A DNA stretch of 64,000 nt from Bin87 sp963665395 (GTDB lineage Bacteria > Chloroflexota > Dehalococcoidia > Lucifugimonadales > UBA3495). Location: positions 1,798,001 to 1,862,000 of the forward strand of contig OY762251.1 of assembly GCA_963665395.2 (NCBI GenBank). The letters are read 5' to 3'. This document shows positions 9,260-17,906 of the stretch, piece by piece; the first letter of the stretch is position 1, and the number at the start of each line of letters is the position of its first letter. The translations under genes and the position numbers were made by a program. A model generated the notes under the pieces. It did no database searches, had not been told where the DNA came from, and saw only the letters and a program-made list of their open reading frames with translations.

Positions 9260-10195
9260 ATGGCGGCCCGCGTGCTCAACGGCAATGAGATAGCTGCCGA
9301 CCTGCGGGCGGAGGTCGCGGTCAACGCCGGCCAATTGGCCAGCACGTCCGGCGTTATACCGGGACTGGCCGCCGTGCTGGTCGGTGACGATCCCGCGTCC
9401 GCAGTGTACGTGCGCAACAAGGGCCGGGCCTGCGCCGAGGCCGGCATATTCTCCGAGATCTTCTACTGGCCCGGCCATGCCAGGCAGGACGACCTCCTGG
9501 CTTTCATCGACCGACTGAATGCCGACCCTCGCTTCCACGGCATATTGGTCCAACTGCCCCTGCCGGAGCAGTTGGACGAAAACACCGTCATCCAGCGGGT
9601 TGACCCGCGCAAGGACGTGGACGGCCTGCATCCCGTGAACCAGGGCCGAGTGTTGCAAGGCGAGCCCGCATTCCTTCCGTGCACTCCGGCGGGGGTCCAG
9701 CAATTATTGTTGCGTTCGGGATATGACCCGGCCGGAAAGCACGTGGTCATCGTGGGCCGCAGCAACATCGTGGGCAAGCCACTGGCGGCGTTGTTGATGC
9801 AGCGCGTTCCCGGCGGCAACGCCACGGTGACGGTCTGCCATACCCGAACCAGGGACTTGCCCGAAATCACCCGAAGGGCCGATATTCTGGTGGCGGCCAT
9901 GGGGGTACCGGGCGCTATCGGCGCGGACATGGTGCGTAAAGGAGCCGTAGTTGTCGATGTGGGCATCAACCGGGTGGAAGACCCTTCCCGCCGCCGCGGC
10001 TATCGCCTGGTGGGCGACGTGGATTACCAAGGGGTGGCGGCCAAGGCTGAAGCCATCACTCCCGTTCCCGGCGGCATTGGACCAATGACTATCGCCATGC
10101 TGCTGGGCAACACGGTGGAGGCGGCCCGCCGCACCGCCGCGGCCCTCAGCGACGCGCTGGCGTCCGCCCTGCACAATACCGATGCGAACCAGTGA
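9260..10195 (+). CDS. folD: Methylenetetrahydrofolate dehydrogenase / methenyltetrahydrofolate cyclohydrolase
   Basis: 311 aa bifunctional cytosolic enzyme that interconverts 5,10-methylene-, 5,10-methenyl- and 10-formyl-tetrahydrofolate with NADP+. The start at 9260 (MAARVLNGNEIAADLR) follows GGAGG by 8 nt. Signature motifs: YVRNKGRACAEAGI (the usual position of the catalytic Lys), ILVQLPLPEQLDE, KDVDGLHPVNQGR, the Rossmann segment VVIVGRSNIVGKPLAALL, and TPVPGGIGPMTIAMLLGNT. The 3' end overlaps queA by 14 nt, so translation is likely coupled. Confidence 0.97.
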   Translation: MAARVLNGNEIAADLRAEVAVNAGQLASTSGVIPGLAAVLVGDDPASAVYVRNKGRACAEAGIFSEIFYWPGHARQDDLLAFIDRLNADPRFHGILVQLPLPEQLDENTVIQRVDPRKDVDGLHPVNQGRVLQGEPAFLPCTPAGVQQLLLRSGYDPAGKHVVIVGRSNIVGKPLAALLMQRVPGGNATVTVCHTRTRDLPEITRRADILVAAMGVPGAIGADMVRKGAVVVDVGINRVEDPSRRRGYRLVGDVDYQGVAAKAEAITPVPGGIGPMTIAMLLGNTVEAARRTAAALSDALASALHNTDANQ

Positions 10196-11231
10196 TTTCG
10201 ACTACTTTCTGCCGGAGGAACGCATCGCCCAAACTCCGGCGGAACCCAGGGATACCTCGCGCCTGCTGGCGTTGGATCGCCATAAACCGGGCGTCCACAT
10301 TGAACACCGGAAGTTTAGAGAGCTCACTGCATACCTGCGTCCCGGCGACGTGATGGTATTCAACCGCAGCCGCGTGATACCGGCTCGGCTGTACGGCACG
10401 GAAACCAGCTCCGGCGCCCGGGTGGAAATCCTGCTGGTAAGACGGCAGTCGCCCGGCGTGTGGCAGGCTTTGGGCCGACCGGGCCGGCGGCTGCGCGTCG
10501 GCGCGACGGTTTCCTTTGGAAGTGAAGGTGAACCCGGCCCCACGGCGCGGGCCGAGGTTTTGGAAACTCAAGACAACGGATTGAGGGTGGTCAGACTTTC
10601 CGATGAGTCGGCGCTGGATGGTTTGGGCGAACTCCCACTGCCTCCTTATATCAAGGAGACGCCGGACGATCCGGAGCGCTACCAGACGGTGTACGCCGAC
10701 GCGCCCGGCAGCGTCGCCGCGCCCACGGCGGGTCTGCATTTCACCGACGCGCTGTTGGACGCGATACGCAGTCTCGGCGTGACCACCGCCTGGGTCACTC
10801 TGCACGTGGGACTGGACACCTTCCGTCCCGTGCGGGGCGAGGACATCGCCGAACACAAGATCCACACCGAGTGGTACGAACTGCCCGAGGAAACCGCCAA
10901 CCTGATCAACGCCGCCCGCCGCGACGGCCGGCGCATCATCGCCGTGGGAACCACCACCGTCCGCACCCTGGAGCAGGTGGGCCGCGACGCCCATCAAAAA
11001 GGCGTAAGGGAAATCACGGCGACCACCGGCGACGCCGACCTGTTTATCGTCCCCGGCCATCAATTCCGCCTGGTGGACGCCATGCTCACCAACTTCCACC
11101 TGCCCCGCTCCACCCTGCTGATGCTGGTGTCCGCCTTCGCTAGCCGGGAGCGCATCCTGGCCGCCTACGATGAGGCGGTGCAGCGGGAGTACCGCTTCTA
11201 TTCCTTTGGAGACGCTATGTTGATTCTGTAA
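10182..11231 (+). CDS. queA: S-adenosylmethionine:tRNA ribosyltransferase-isomerase
   Basis: 349 aa. It transfers and isomerises the ribosyl group of SAM to make epoxyqueuosine in tRNA. The start MRTSDFDYFLPEERIAQTPAEPRDTSRLL is characteristic, as are VMVFNRSRVIPARLYG, GSVAAPTAGLHFT, TLHVGLDTFRPVR, TEWYELPEETA and TNFHLPRSTLLMLVSAFA. It overlaps the end of folD. The later queuosine gene queG is also in this window (26103-27272). Its stop codon abuts that of the convergent Uma2 gene with no gap. Confidence 0.97.
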   Translation: MRTSDFDYFLPEERIAQTPAEPRDTSRLLALDRHKPGVHIEHRKFRELTAYLRPGDVMVFNRSRVIPARLYGTETSSGARVEILLVRRQSPGVWQALGRPGRRLRVGATVSFGSEGEPGPTARAEVLETQDNGLRVVRLSDESALDGLGELPLPPYIKETPDDPERYQTVYADAPGSVAAPTAGLHFTDALLDAIRSLGVTTAWVTLHVGLDTFRPVRGEDIAEHKIHTEWYELPEETANLINAARRDGRRIIAVGTTTVRTLEQVGRDAHQKGVREITATTGDADLFIVPGHQFRLVDAMLTNFHLPRSTLLMLVSAFASRERILAAYDEAVQREYRFYSFGDAMLIL

Positions 11232-11801
11232 CTATTCCTGGCGTGGGCCGAAATGGAAAATGTCGGCGACGGGGCAGGCAAAGCCGGGCAGCACCGGGTC
11301 GCCGGCTACCGTATCGCCCATGCCGTAGCGCACCGTCGATCCGTCGTCGTGATGAGCGTACACTTCCTGGGTTCCGGGATATGCCACCAGGACCAGGCGG
11401 ACGCCGGCGCCCAGCCACATTTGGGTTTTGGCGTCTATATCGGGCTGACGGTCGTTAGGCGAGACTACCTCCAGCACCAGGTCGGGCACGACTTCGGCAT
11501 AGCCTCGCCTTGGCGGCGGCTCCGCCAAGCGCTCATAAGAGATAAACCCGTAGTCGGGCGCGAGCATGGTGTCGGGGTCACGCTCAACATTCACGCCAGT
11601 CTCGGCGGCAATGCCGTGCCCCAAGTCGCGCTCTTCCACAAAGTTGCCAATTCGTCGCCCAAAACGCTCGGTTACTCTGCCGTGCTCATGGCTGGTCGGC
11701 GGCATTTCAATCAACTCTCCGCGAATTAGTTCGTAGCGTTGTCCGTCGTCAGCCATCGTCAGCAGGTCGTCGGCGGTGAGCAGCTTTTTGGCAGTGGTCA
11801 T
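11232..11801 (-). CDS. Uma2-family (DUF820) putative endonuclease
   Basis: 189 aa with a GGAGGCC site before the ATG. Family motifs: QRYELIRGELIEMPPTSHEHG at the N-terminus, LAPDYGFI (Asp), VPDLVLEVVSPND (Glu) and a C-terminal GFACPVADIF. Last gene of a minus-strand set with the retropepsin-like protease (18 nt gap) and the DUF5678 protein. It belongs to a different Uma2 subgroup from the copy at 8572. Confidence 0.85.
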   Translation of the reverse strand: MTTAKKLLTADDLLTMADDGQRYELIRGELIEMPPTSHEHGRVTERFGRRIGNFVEERDLGHGIAAETGVNVERDPDTMLAPDYGFISYERLAEPPPRRGYAEVVPDLVLEVVSPNDRQPDIDAKTQMWLGAGVRLVLVAYPGTQEVYAHHDDGSTVRYGMGDTVAGDPVLPGFACPVADIFHFGPRQE

Positions 11802-11819
11802 GGTCTGGCCTCCATGCAG

Positions 11820-12257
11820 TCATTCAACGTCTATGCTGAAATCGGCATCCCGAACCGCGAATGCCAGCCGGCCGTAAGTCGGGTCGTAATCCATCTGCCA
11901 GCGACGGATAACATCCCGCCCCAGCAGCGACGGGATCCGCTCGCTGACGTCGCCCGGCTTGGCGACGTTAATGTTTATCCGGTATCCGTAACCTTGCCCT
12001 TCGTCGTCATCAGTGAAAATCAGCGCTGCGGGTTCTGGGAAATACGACGCCGTGCCGCCAATTCCCCGTGTTGTGGAACGAACTTGCAGCAGGTCAAACG
12101 GTACGCTGAGCTCCGCACCATCGCCTGGATGCAGATACGTTGAGTCAGCCCCGGTGTCCACCAGAAAGATTATCCTGCCACCTACGCCCAATCGGGGCAT
12201 AGACAGACGGCAACGGACGTAAGGGCGGCCAAAGCGCCCCAACTCGCCAATAATCAT
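11820..12257 (-). CDS. Retropepsin-like aspartic protease
   Basis: 145 aa. The aspartic-protease active site is visible as FLVDTGADST near residue 31, and the second signature of the single-lobe fold is SLLGRDVIRRW near residue 113 (hydrophobic-G-x-D). A single lobe of this size would act as a homodimer, like retroviral proteases. Its first codon overlaps the stop of the DUF5678 gene (ATGA), so the two are translationally coupled. There is no signal peptide, so it is cytosolic. The substrate is unknown. Confidence 0.75.
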   Translation of the reverse strand: MIIGELGRFGRPYVRCRLSMPRLGVGGRIIFLVDTGADSTYLHPGDGAELSVPFDLLQVRSTTRGIGGTASYFPEPAALIFTDDDEGQGYGYRININVAKPGDVSERIPSLLGRDVIRRWQMDYDPTYGRLAFAVRDADFSIDVE

Positions 12258-12568
12258 ACGACTAACGGCTCAGAACCCGTGTCCAGGAACTCAATGAATG
12301 CTTCGCCGGGGGTAACCCCTTTTTCCCGGAGGCCCCGAATAACTTCATCCAAGGAATCGCCCACCACCAGCACGTCGCCCGGCGCCATGGCAACGAACTT
12401 GTCCGGGTACTGCTGGCGAAGCGTTTCGGCCTCTCGCATCATGCGCCTGAACAACTCCCGATCCTCCGCCATTTTCTTGGCATAGGCTTTGCGACCGCCG
12501 GCCTGCTCAATCATCGCCTCAACGTAAGCGCGGGCTTCCTCGTTGGTGGTAATCGTGATTTCAGACAT
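12254..12568 (-). CDS. DUF5678-type small protein
   Basis: 104 aa. The start at 12568 (MSEITITTNEEARAYVEAM) has GGAGGAG 7 nt upstream; a longer in-frame start has no site. The C-terminal half, QYPDKFVAMAPGDVLVVGDSLDEVIRGLREKG, matches the short DUF5678 pattern (a hydrophobic strand, then a helix). The N-terminal half is a charged helix. The four-base overlap with the protease gene suggests the two products work together, perhaps as adaptor or partner. Function is unknown. Confidence 0.65.
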   Translation of the reverse strand: MSEITITTNEEARAYVEAMIEQAGGRKAYAKKMAEDRELFRRMMREAETLRQQYPDKFVAMAPGDVLVVGDSLDEVIRGLREKGVTPGEAFIEFLDTGSEPLVV

Positions 12569-12726
12569 AGCGCCGCTCCTCCGTGGGTTTAGGCTTGCGT
12601 AAGTACGGTAGGGTTCCGCACCCGGCGCAACTGCATTGTAGCACTGGCGATATCCTGATAATTTAATCACCGCTGTGGGAAACCAGCAAATTTACCGGTC
12701 AATCGCACCATTGACGAGGATCTCAG

Positions 12727-14041
12727 ATGGACAGATTTCTTGTTCAAGTCAACAAAAACGGTGGATACGCCAATATCATTAATAACAAGGCGCTATCAAA
12801 ATCACCTTTGGCATCAGAAACCACGGGATGCTCCTCACGGAGAGGTGAAACCTGGGGACGAATTGATCATCTACTGCACCGCTGACGTGCCTACTCACGG
12901 GAAATCACTTGCGTTCAGCGTGCCGGTAATTGCTGTGAGCCAAGATGGGGCTACGTTCAATCTTGGTGAGCCCCGATGGTTCCCATCACCGCTCGTACTC
13001 CATGCCATCGGGGACTTAGTAAGCCGACAAACGCTCGCCGACGTGTTTCTCAAGTGCGGTCATCAAGGCTTCAACATTTCCAGAATCGATGACGTTTCTA
13101 GCGAGATACTCATGAGTCTCGTGGGATTGGGTCAGAAGGAGCCCAAGCAAGATTACACCATCGACTCCATCCTCATCGACGGCTGCTTCCTCCCCAGCAC
13201 CAAGCTGGAGACCATGCTCCACCGCCTCCGCACCAAGCAGAACATCATCCTTCAAGGCCCGCCCGGCGCCGGCAAAACCTGGCTTGCGAAACGGCTGGCC
13301 TACGCGCTAATCGGGCATAAAGACGACGCCAAAGTCCATCCCTTCCAGTTTCACCCCAACCTGTCCCACGAGGACTTCGTGCGTGGCTGGCGGCCCCAGG
13401 GCGACGGCCGGCTGGAACTGGTGGACGGCCCCTTCCTGCAACTGGCGAATGACGCGCGAGAGGACGATGACCCCGATAGCAAATATGTCATCGTCATCGA
13501 GGAAATCAACCGGGGCAATCCAGCGTCCATATTTGGCGAGATGCTGACCCTGCTGGAAGCGGACAAGCGCAAGCCTGAAGAGGCGTTAGCGCTGGCCTAT
13601 CCCCGCGCGCCCGGCGAGCGGTCACATCCCGCCCAACGTGTACGTCATCGGCACCATGAACACCGCCGACCGCTCCATAGCGATGATTGACCTGGCCCTG
13701 CGCCGGCGGTTCGCCTTCTTCGACCTGGAACCCGTTTTCGGCGACGTGTGGCGCGATTGGGTTAGCGAGCAGTGCGGCATCCCCGCCGACTTTCTGGCCG
13801 ATATTGAGCGACGGCTGACCAGTTGAATGACGATATCGCCGCCGACCGCAACCTGGGCCGCCAATTCCGCATCGGCCACAGCCACGTCACCCCCGCTCCC
13901 GGCGACGTGGATGACGACCCGGCGGAATGGTTCACCCAAGTAGTTGAAACCGAGATTGCCCCGCTGCTGCGCGAATACTGGTTTGATGACGTTCAAAAAG
14001 CGGACGATGCTGTGTCGGAACTGATGAGTGGTTTGCTGTGA
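12727..14041 (+). pseudogene. McrB-like AAA+ restriction motor with N-terminal EVE/PUA-like region, broken by about three frameshifts
   Basis: Read across frames this is one McrB-family gene. It begins MDRFLVQVNKNGGYANIINN at 12727 (GAGG upstream) and shifts frame near 12800 into a PUA/EVE-like region (GEVKPGDELIIYC). The AAA+ core follows: Walker A QGPPGAGKTWLAKRLA near 13255, FHPNLSHEDFVRGWRP, and Walker B VIVIEEINRGNPASIFGEML. Near 13617 the frame shifts again before the McrB hallmark YVIGTMNTADRSIAMIDLALRRRF, and near 13823 (a TGA) it shifts once more into NLGRQFRIGHSHVTP. McrB is the NTP-driven motor of McrBC, which cleaves modified DNA. The breaks may be real decay or assembly errors; only this gene is affected so clearly. 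Confidence 0.8.
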
Positions 14042-14141
14042 TTCATCTGCGGTCACCGTCACATCCGCGTTCATTTTGACAGAAACGCCGCTTCTCGCTT
14101 ACCATTCACTAGCGGCAGATGCGGGTAAGGAGGGCAACGCT

Positions 14142-14336
14142 ATGTGGTATCGGGTTTTCATCGCGTCGAACGTGGCCTTTTTCCTGGGCATCTTTACCTT
14201 CTTTTTCGGCGAGTTCCTGATCCCTGAAATCGCTTCCATTACCCTACCGGCGGGGGCGTTGCTGTCTGGCGCTGCCGGCTTGGTGGGAGGGGTGTCGGGC
14301 ATCGCTCTAATTTTGGCGCCAGGTGACCACGCTTAA
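14142..14336 (+). CDS. Tiny two-helix membrane protein between mcrB and mcrC
   Basis: 64 aa (MWYRVFIASNVAFFLG...), with a strong AAGGAGG site 6 nt before the ATG at 14142. Two hydrophobic segments (residues 5-24 and 32-58) predict a helical hairpin in the membrane. It overlaps the next small membrane ORF by 14 nt. It may be an accessory of the McrBC-like locus. Alternatively the two ORFs are halves of one four-helix protein split by a frameshift. No family recognised. Confidence 0.6.
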   Translation: MWYRVFIASNVAFFLGIFTFFFGEFLIPEIASITLPAGALLSGAAGLVGGVSGIALILAPGDHA

Positions 14337-14517
14337 GGCGATTCTGGTGACCTTGGGAGCCGCTTTTACTGGCGTGGGTATGGCAGCGATTGTGCTGGCC
14401 GTGGCGTGGCTGATAGGCAACTACGGCGTTGACCGCCTGCTCCAAATCGTGAGCGTCCTGGTAGGCATCGCCGGGGTCCTGTTTCCGCTGGTCTTGCATT
14501 TTCGCCGCCAACGCTAG
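14323..14517 (+). CDS. Second tiny two-helix membrane protein upstream of mcrC
   Basis: 64 aa from a GTG at 14323 that overlaps the previous ORF. Two hydrophobic segments (about residues 5-29 and 38-58) end in a basic tail, HFRRQR, compatible with the positive-inside rule. It ends 11 nt before mcrC. There is no good ribosome-binding site, which fits either translational coupling or an original fusion to the preceding ORF. Confidence 0.5.
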   Translation: MTTLKAILVTLGAAFTGVGMAAIVLAVAWLIGNYGVDRLLQIVSVLVGIAGVLFPLVLHFRRQR

Positions 14518-14528
14518 CGCCGGATGCC

Positions 14529-15680
14529 ATGGTCACCGCAAGACAAACCGATTTAGCTCCCGCGCCCGCCGGGGGCGTCATCGACGGGGTCCCAGTCCGC
14601 AACATCTGGCTGCTGCTCCTCTACGCTTCCCAGCTGTACCGCGAGTTGCCCGAAGCGCGCCGCGTTGAATTGGAAGACGCCCCGGACGACATCCCGGATC
14701 TGGTGGCCGAAATCCTTGCGAACGCCGTGGAGCGGCGGCTCCGGCGCAATCTCAATTCCGATTACCGGCGCCGGGCGGATGACCTCAACCGGGTACGCGG
14801 ACGCATCGACCTGCTCCGCACCGAACGCCGGCAACTGCTGCAACGGGCGAGGGTGGCCTGCGTCTATGACGAACTGACGGTTGACACTCCCCGCAACCGC
14901 TACGTCAAGGCGGCTTTGCTTCGGCTGGGGCCGGTCATCAGAAAGCCAGATTTAGCCCGGCGGTGCCGCATTTTGGCTGCCAGACTGGAGCGGGCCGGCG
15001 TGACCGACGACACGGACGCCAGGCGGCGGAGCCGCATCCTGCTGGAAGGGCCGGGATGGGTGGACGCCGACGAGCGGCGGATGCTGGCGGCGGCGCGATT
15101 GGCCTACGACCTCGCTATTCCCACCGAAGAATCCGGTTGGTCTCTGTTGTCCACACCTTACCGGGAGTCTGATCGAGGATGGAGATTGTATGAAGCCGCG
15201 GTAGCCGGTTTCTACGACGCGACGCTATCGCACCGGGGCTGGCGGGTAAGGGCGCAGAGCGCAGTCGCCTGGCCGTTGGATAATCCCACGCCCGGCTTAA
15301 TGCAGATAATGCCGAAGATGTTTCGCGACATCGTACTGGAGCGCCGCAACCGTCGCATTGTCGTCGATACCAAATTCACGTCGATAGTTGCCGGCGGGCC
15401 ATACCGCGAACGGTCACTCCGGCCGGCCAATATCTACCAGATTTACGCTTATTTGCGGTCACAGGAAAAGCCCGGCGACCCGCTGTCTCTCACCGCGGCC
15501 GGCGTCCTGCTGTACCCGTCTCTGGGCCTTGACTACGTCGAATCGGCCAACATTCAGGGTCACGAAATCCGGTTCGCCACCGTGAATCTGGCCGCCGATG
15601 CCCAGACCATAAGGTGTCAATTGCTGCGAGCGGTTGCCGTAGCTCCCACCCCCGCCGGCGTAGGACGCCAGGGCCCGTGA
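14529..15680 (+). CDS. McrC-family nuclease subunit
   Basis: 383 aa. N-terminal VPVRNIWLLLLYASQLY and VRGRIDLLRTERRQLLQRARVACVYDELTVDTPRNR are typical of the McrC (5-methylcytosine restriction) family. The C-terminal PD-(D/E)XK nuclease core is MFRDIVLERRNRRIVVDTKF (D ... DTK). In McrBC systems McrC stimulates the McrB motor and cuts DNA. The gene is intact although the adjacent mcrB is frameshifted. Its stop codon lies inside the flanking duplication of an inserted repeat element (15689-15821), which may have altered the 3' end. Confidence 0.85.
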   Translation: MVTARQTDLAPAPAGGVIDGVPVRNIWLLLLYASQLYRELPEARRVELEDAPDDIPDLVAEILANAVERRLRRNLNSDYRRRADDLNRVRGRIDLLRTERRQLLQRARVACVYDELTVDTPRNRYVKAALLRLGPVIRKPDLARRCRILAARLERAGVTDDTDARRRSRILLEGPGWVDADERRMLAAARLAYDLAIPTEESGWSLLSTPYRESDRGWRLYEAAVAGFYDATLSHRGWRVRAQSAVAWPLDNPTPGLMQIMPKMFRDIVLERRNRRIVVDTKFTSIVAGGPYRERSLRPANIYQIYAYLRSQEKPGDPLSLTAAGVLLYPSLGLDYVESANIQGHEIRFATVNLAADAQTIRCQLLRAVAVAPTPAGVGRQGP

Positions 15681-15831
15681 GGGTTGTTGGTAGCGTTCCG
15701 TTTTAGGTGGTTTGGTTTTTGTCATTGCGAGCGTAGCGTGGCAATCCCGTTGGCGTAGCAGCAGTTTTAGTCGCTCGGATACCCCGCTGGGAAACTGAAC
15801 CACCTAAATTGCAACGCTACCGAGGGTTGTT
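15679..15831. repeat. MITE-like element, family 1, copy A, with 10-bp flanking duplication
   Basis: The element spans 15689-15821 (133 bp). Its ends are imperfect inverted repeats, GGTAGCGTTCCGTTTTAGG... and ...CACCTAAATTGCAACGCTACC. It is flanked on both sides by GAGGGTTGTT (15679-15688 and 15822-15831). The interior holds the widespread core GTCATTGCGAGCG. There is no coding capacity. Confidence 0.85.
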
Positions 15832-15838
15832 CCCGCCC

Positions 15839-15867
15839 TTGCCCCCTTTCGGCAGCGATGCTATAAT
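15839..15867 (+). promoter_or_regulatory. Probable sigma-70-type promoter of the nusA operon
   Basis: TTGCCC at 15839-15844 and a perfect TATAAT at 15862-15867 are separated by 17 nt and lie about 165 nt upstream of nusA. Confidence 0.65.
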
Positions 15868-15947
15868 GCGCCCACATCACGCCCTGGTGTAGGATTCGGT
15901 TGCGTTTGGTCGCCGGGCCTGCAACAAGTGGTTACGAGGTTTTGCAG

Positions 15948-15974
15948 AGCGGGGCGGACACCCGCTTTATTTTT
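15948..15974 (+). terminator. Leader hairpin with T-run upstream of nusA (possible attenuator)
   Basis: AGCGGG (15948-15953) and CCCGCT (15961-15966) pair around a 7-nt loop and are followed by TTATTTTTG. It lies between the promoter and nusA, a position where transcriptional feedback by NusA would be plausible. This is inference from structure only. Confidence 0.5.
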
Positions 15975-16031
15975 GCGATTCTCGCAAGGACAGAAATTGA
16001 TCGATAGCATAGCCGGCGGAGGACGACGACG

Positions 16032-17846
16032 ATGAAAAGCGACTTCATGATGGCGTTGAATCAGCTATCCGCCGAGCGTGGCTTGCGCAAGGAACTGGTG
16101 CTCGACAAGGTGGAGGTGGCCCTGGCCACCGCTTTCCGCCGGGACCGAGTGGCCGGTTCCCAGAATCTGTCGGTGAAGCTCAACCCGAACACCGGCGACA
16201 TCAGCATCTTTCCCCTCCGCAGCGTTGTTGAAGAGATCGAAGACCCGGAGACTGAGATCGTCCTGGCCGATGCTTTGAAAATCGCGCCCAACGCGGAGAT
16301 CGGCAGCGAGATTTCCGAGGCCCATGAGGTCGCCTATGACACCAGCCGTATCTCGGCCCAGACGGCGCGGCAGGTGCTGATGCAGGGCCTCCGGGAGGCC
16401 GAGCGCGAAAAGATCTTCGAGGAGTATTCCTCCTACGAGGGCGAAATAATCAGTGGCAACATCGAGAGCATCGAAAAAGGCCCCACGGTGTTCGTCAACC
16501 TGAACCCCCACCAGGCCCAGAACCAGAACCGGGCCCGGGGCATAATGCGCCCGGATCACCAGGTGCACAACGAACGATACCGCAAGGGACAGAACCTCAA
16601 GGTCCTGCTGGTGGAAGTCCAGCAGACCACTCGCGGGCCGGAAGTCATCGTAAGCCGTTCCCACCGGGACCTGCTGCGTCGGCTGATGGAGTCGGAAGTG
16701 CCCGAAATCAGCAACGGAACGGTGGAGATCCGAGCCATTGCCCGGGACCCGGGCGTACGCAGCAAGGTAGCGGTGGCGTCCCACCAGGAGGGGGTTGACC
16801 CCGTCGGTTCCTGCATCGGCCTCCGGGGCAACCGGATCCAGAGCATCGTCAACGAACTACAGGGCGAGAAGATCGACGTCATCGAATGGAACGGGGACGC
16901 CGGCGAACTGATCAGAAGAGCGCTCAGTCCGGCGGAAGTGCAGGCGGTGGAAACCGATCAGGCCGAGAAGACCGCCTATGTAGTGGTGCCCGAGAGTCAA
17001 ATGTCCCTGGCCATCGGGCGGGACGGCCAGAATGCCCGGCTGGCGGCGCGGCTTTCCGGTTGGAGGCTCGATATCAAGAACGTGGAGCAATGGGAAGCTC
17101 TGCGTGCCGCCAGAGCCGCCGAGGCGGCCCGCCTTGCGGCTGAAGAGGCGGCGCTCATCGCTGAGCGGGAGGCGGCAGAACGTGCGGCGGCCGAGGAAGC
17201 GGCCGCGGCTGCCGATGCGGAGGCCGAAGACATCCAAGCAGTGGCCGAATCCGACGGTGCCGCTGTCGCGGAGGTCGAGCCGGCAACGCTGCCGGAACTC
17301 GAAGCTGTGGCAGATGTTGTCGAAATGGAAGTCGCAACGCCGGTTGAGGATGAAGTTCCTGCCGCCGCGGCTGAGTTGGAGCCGGTTGCCGAAGCCTTGC
17401 TCGAAATCGCTATCGTCCCGCCGGCTCCGGCTGAACCGGAAATCGACGAGGACGCGTTGCTGGAAGCCCTCATGGCCGAAGAAGAGGCGGCGGCCGCTGC
17501 CGCCGCCGCCGCACCGGCTCAGGAACCGGCGGTCCCGGCCGAACCCATTGGCCTGAGCGTCGATGACCTGGACAGCCTGACTATTGGCGACGTAATCGAA
17601 GATGAAGACGACGAACTCGATTACGATTACGAAGACGATTACGACGAGGAAGCACCGGAAGAAGAGATGGCCGACCTGCTGGCGGGACTGCCCAGCCTGG
17701 CGCCGGACGCTGGCAAGATCAGGTTTGCGGAAGACATCGTGGGCGAATTCAGAGGCGGAGACCGACGCCGCCGGCGCGGTGGCGGCTCGAACCGTCGCGG
17801 CGGCAACGTTCCGGGCGCCCGCGGCCCCGGCCCGCGTCGCCGGTAA
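16032..17846 (+). CDS. nusA: Transcription termination/antitermination factor NusA
   Basis: 604 aa. The N-terminal RNA-polymerase-binding domain (MMALNQLSAERGLRKELVLDKVEVALATAF) is followed by S1 (about residues 135-205), KH1 (GTVEIRAIARDPGVRSKVAVAS, then GVDPVGSCIGLRGNRIQ) and KH2 (VVVPESQMSLAIGRDGQNARLAARL). After residue 350 comes an unusually long tail of about 250 residues: Ala/Glu-rich, then acidic, then Arg/Gly-rich. It is probably disordered or coiled and is not part of the usual NusA core. NusA modulates pausing, termination and antitermination. First gene of nusA-ylxR-infB-rbfA-truB; the usual upstream rimP is absent here. Confidence 0.95.
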   Translation: MKSDFMMALNQLSAERGLRKELVLDKVEVALATAFRRDRVAGSQNLSVKLNPNTGDISIFPLRSVVEEIEDPETEIVLADALKIAPNAEIGSEISEAHEVAYDTSRISAQTARQVLMQGLREAEREKIFEEYSSYEGEIISGNIESIEKGPTVFVNLNPHQAQNQNRARGIMRPDHQVHNERYRKGQNLKVLLVEVQQTTRGPEVIVSRSHRDLLRRLMESEVPEISNGTVEIRAIARDPGVRSKVAVASHQEGVDPVGSCIGLRGNRIQSIVNELQGEKIDVIEWNGDAGELIRRALSPAEVQAVETDQAEKTAYVVVPESQMSLAIGRDGQNARLAARLSGWRLDIKNVEQWEALRAARAAEAARLAAEEAALIAEREAAERAAAEEAAAAADAEAEDIQAVAESDGAAVAEVEPATLPELEAVADVVEMEVATPVEDEVPAAAAELEPVAEALLEIAIVPPAPAEPEIDEDALLEALMAEEEAAAAAAAAAPAQEPAVPAEPIGLSVDDLDSLTIGDVIEDEDDELDYDYEDDYDEEAPEEEMADLLAGLPSLAPDAGKIRFAEDIVGEFRGGDRRRRRGGGSNRRGGNVPGARGPGPRRR

Positions 17847-17906
17847 ACTGTCATTGACCGGCCTCGCCCCTGCTGTGGAAACTACCAAACGGATCGGATA
17901 TCCCCC

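Noticed and set aside
13600..13830. Programmed frameshifting in the McrB-like gene
   Set aside because: Several separate shifts are needed and no slippery heptamer or stimulator was seen at the breaks; decay or sequence error is simpler.
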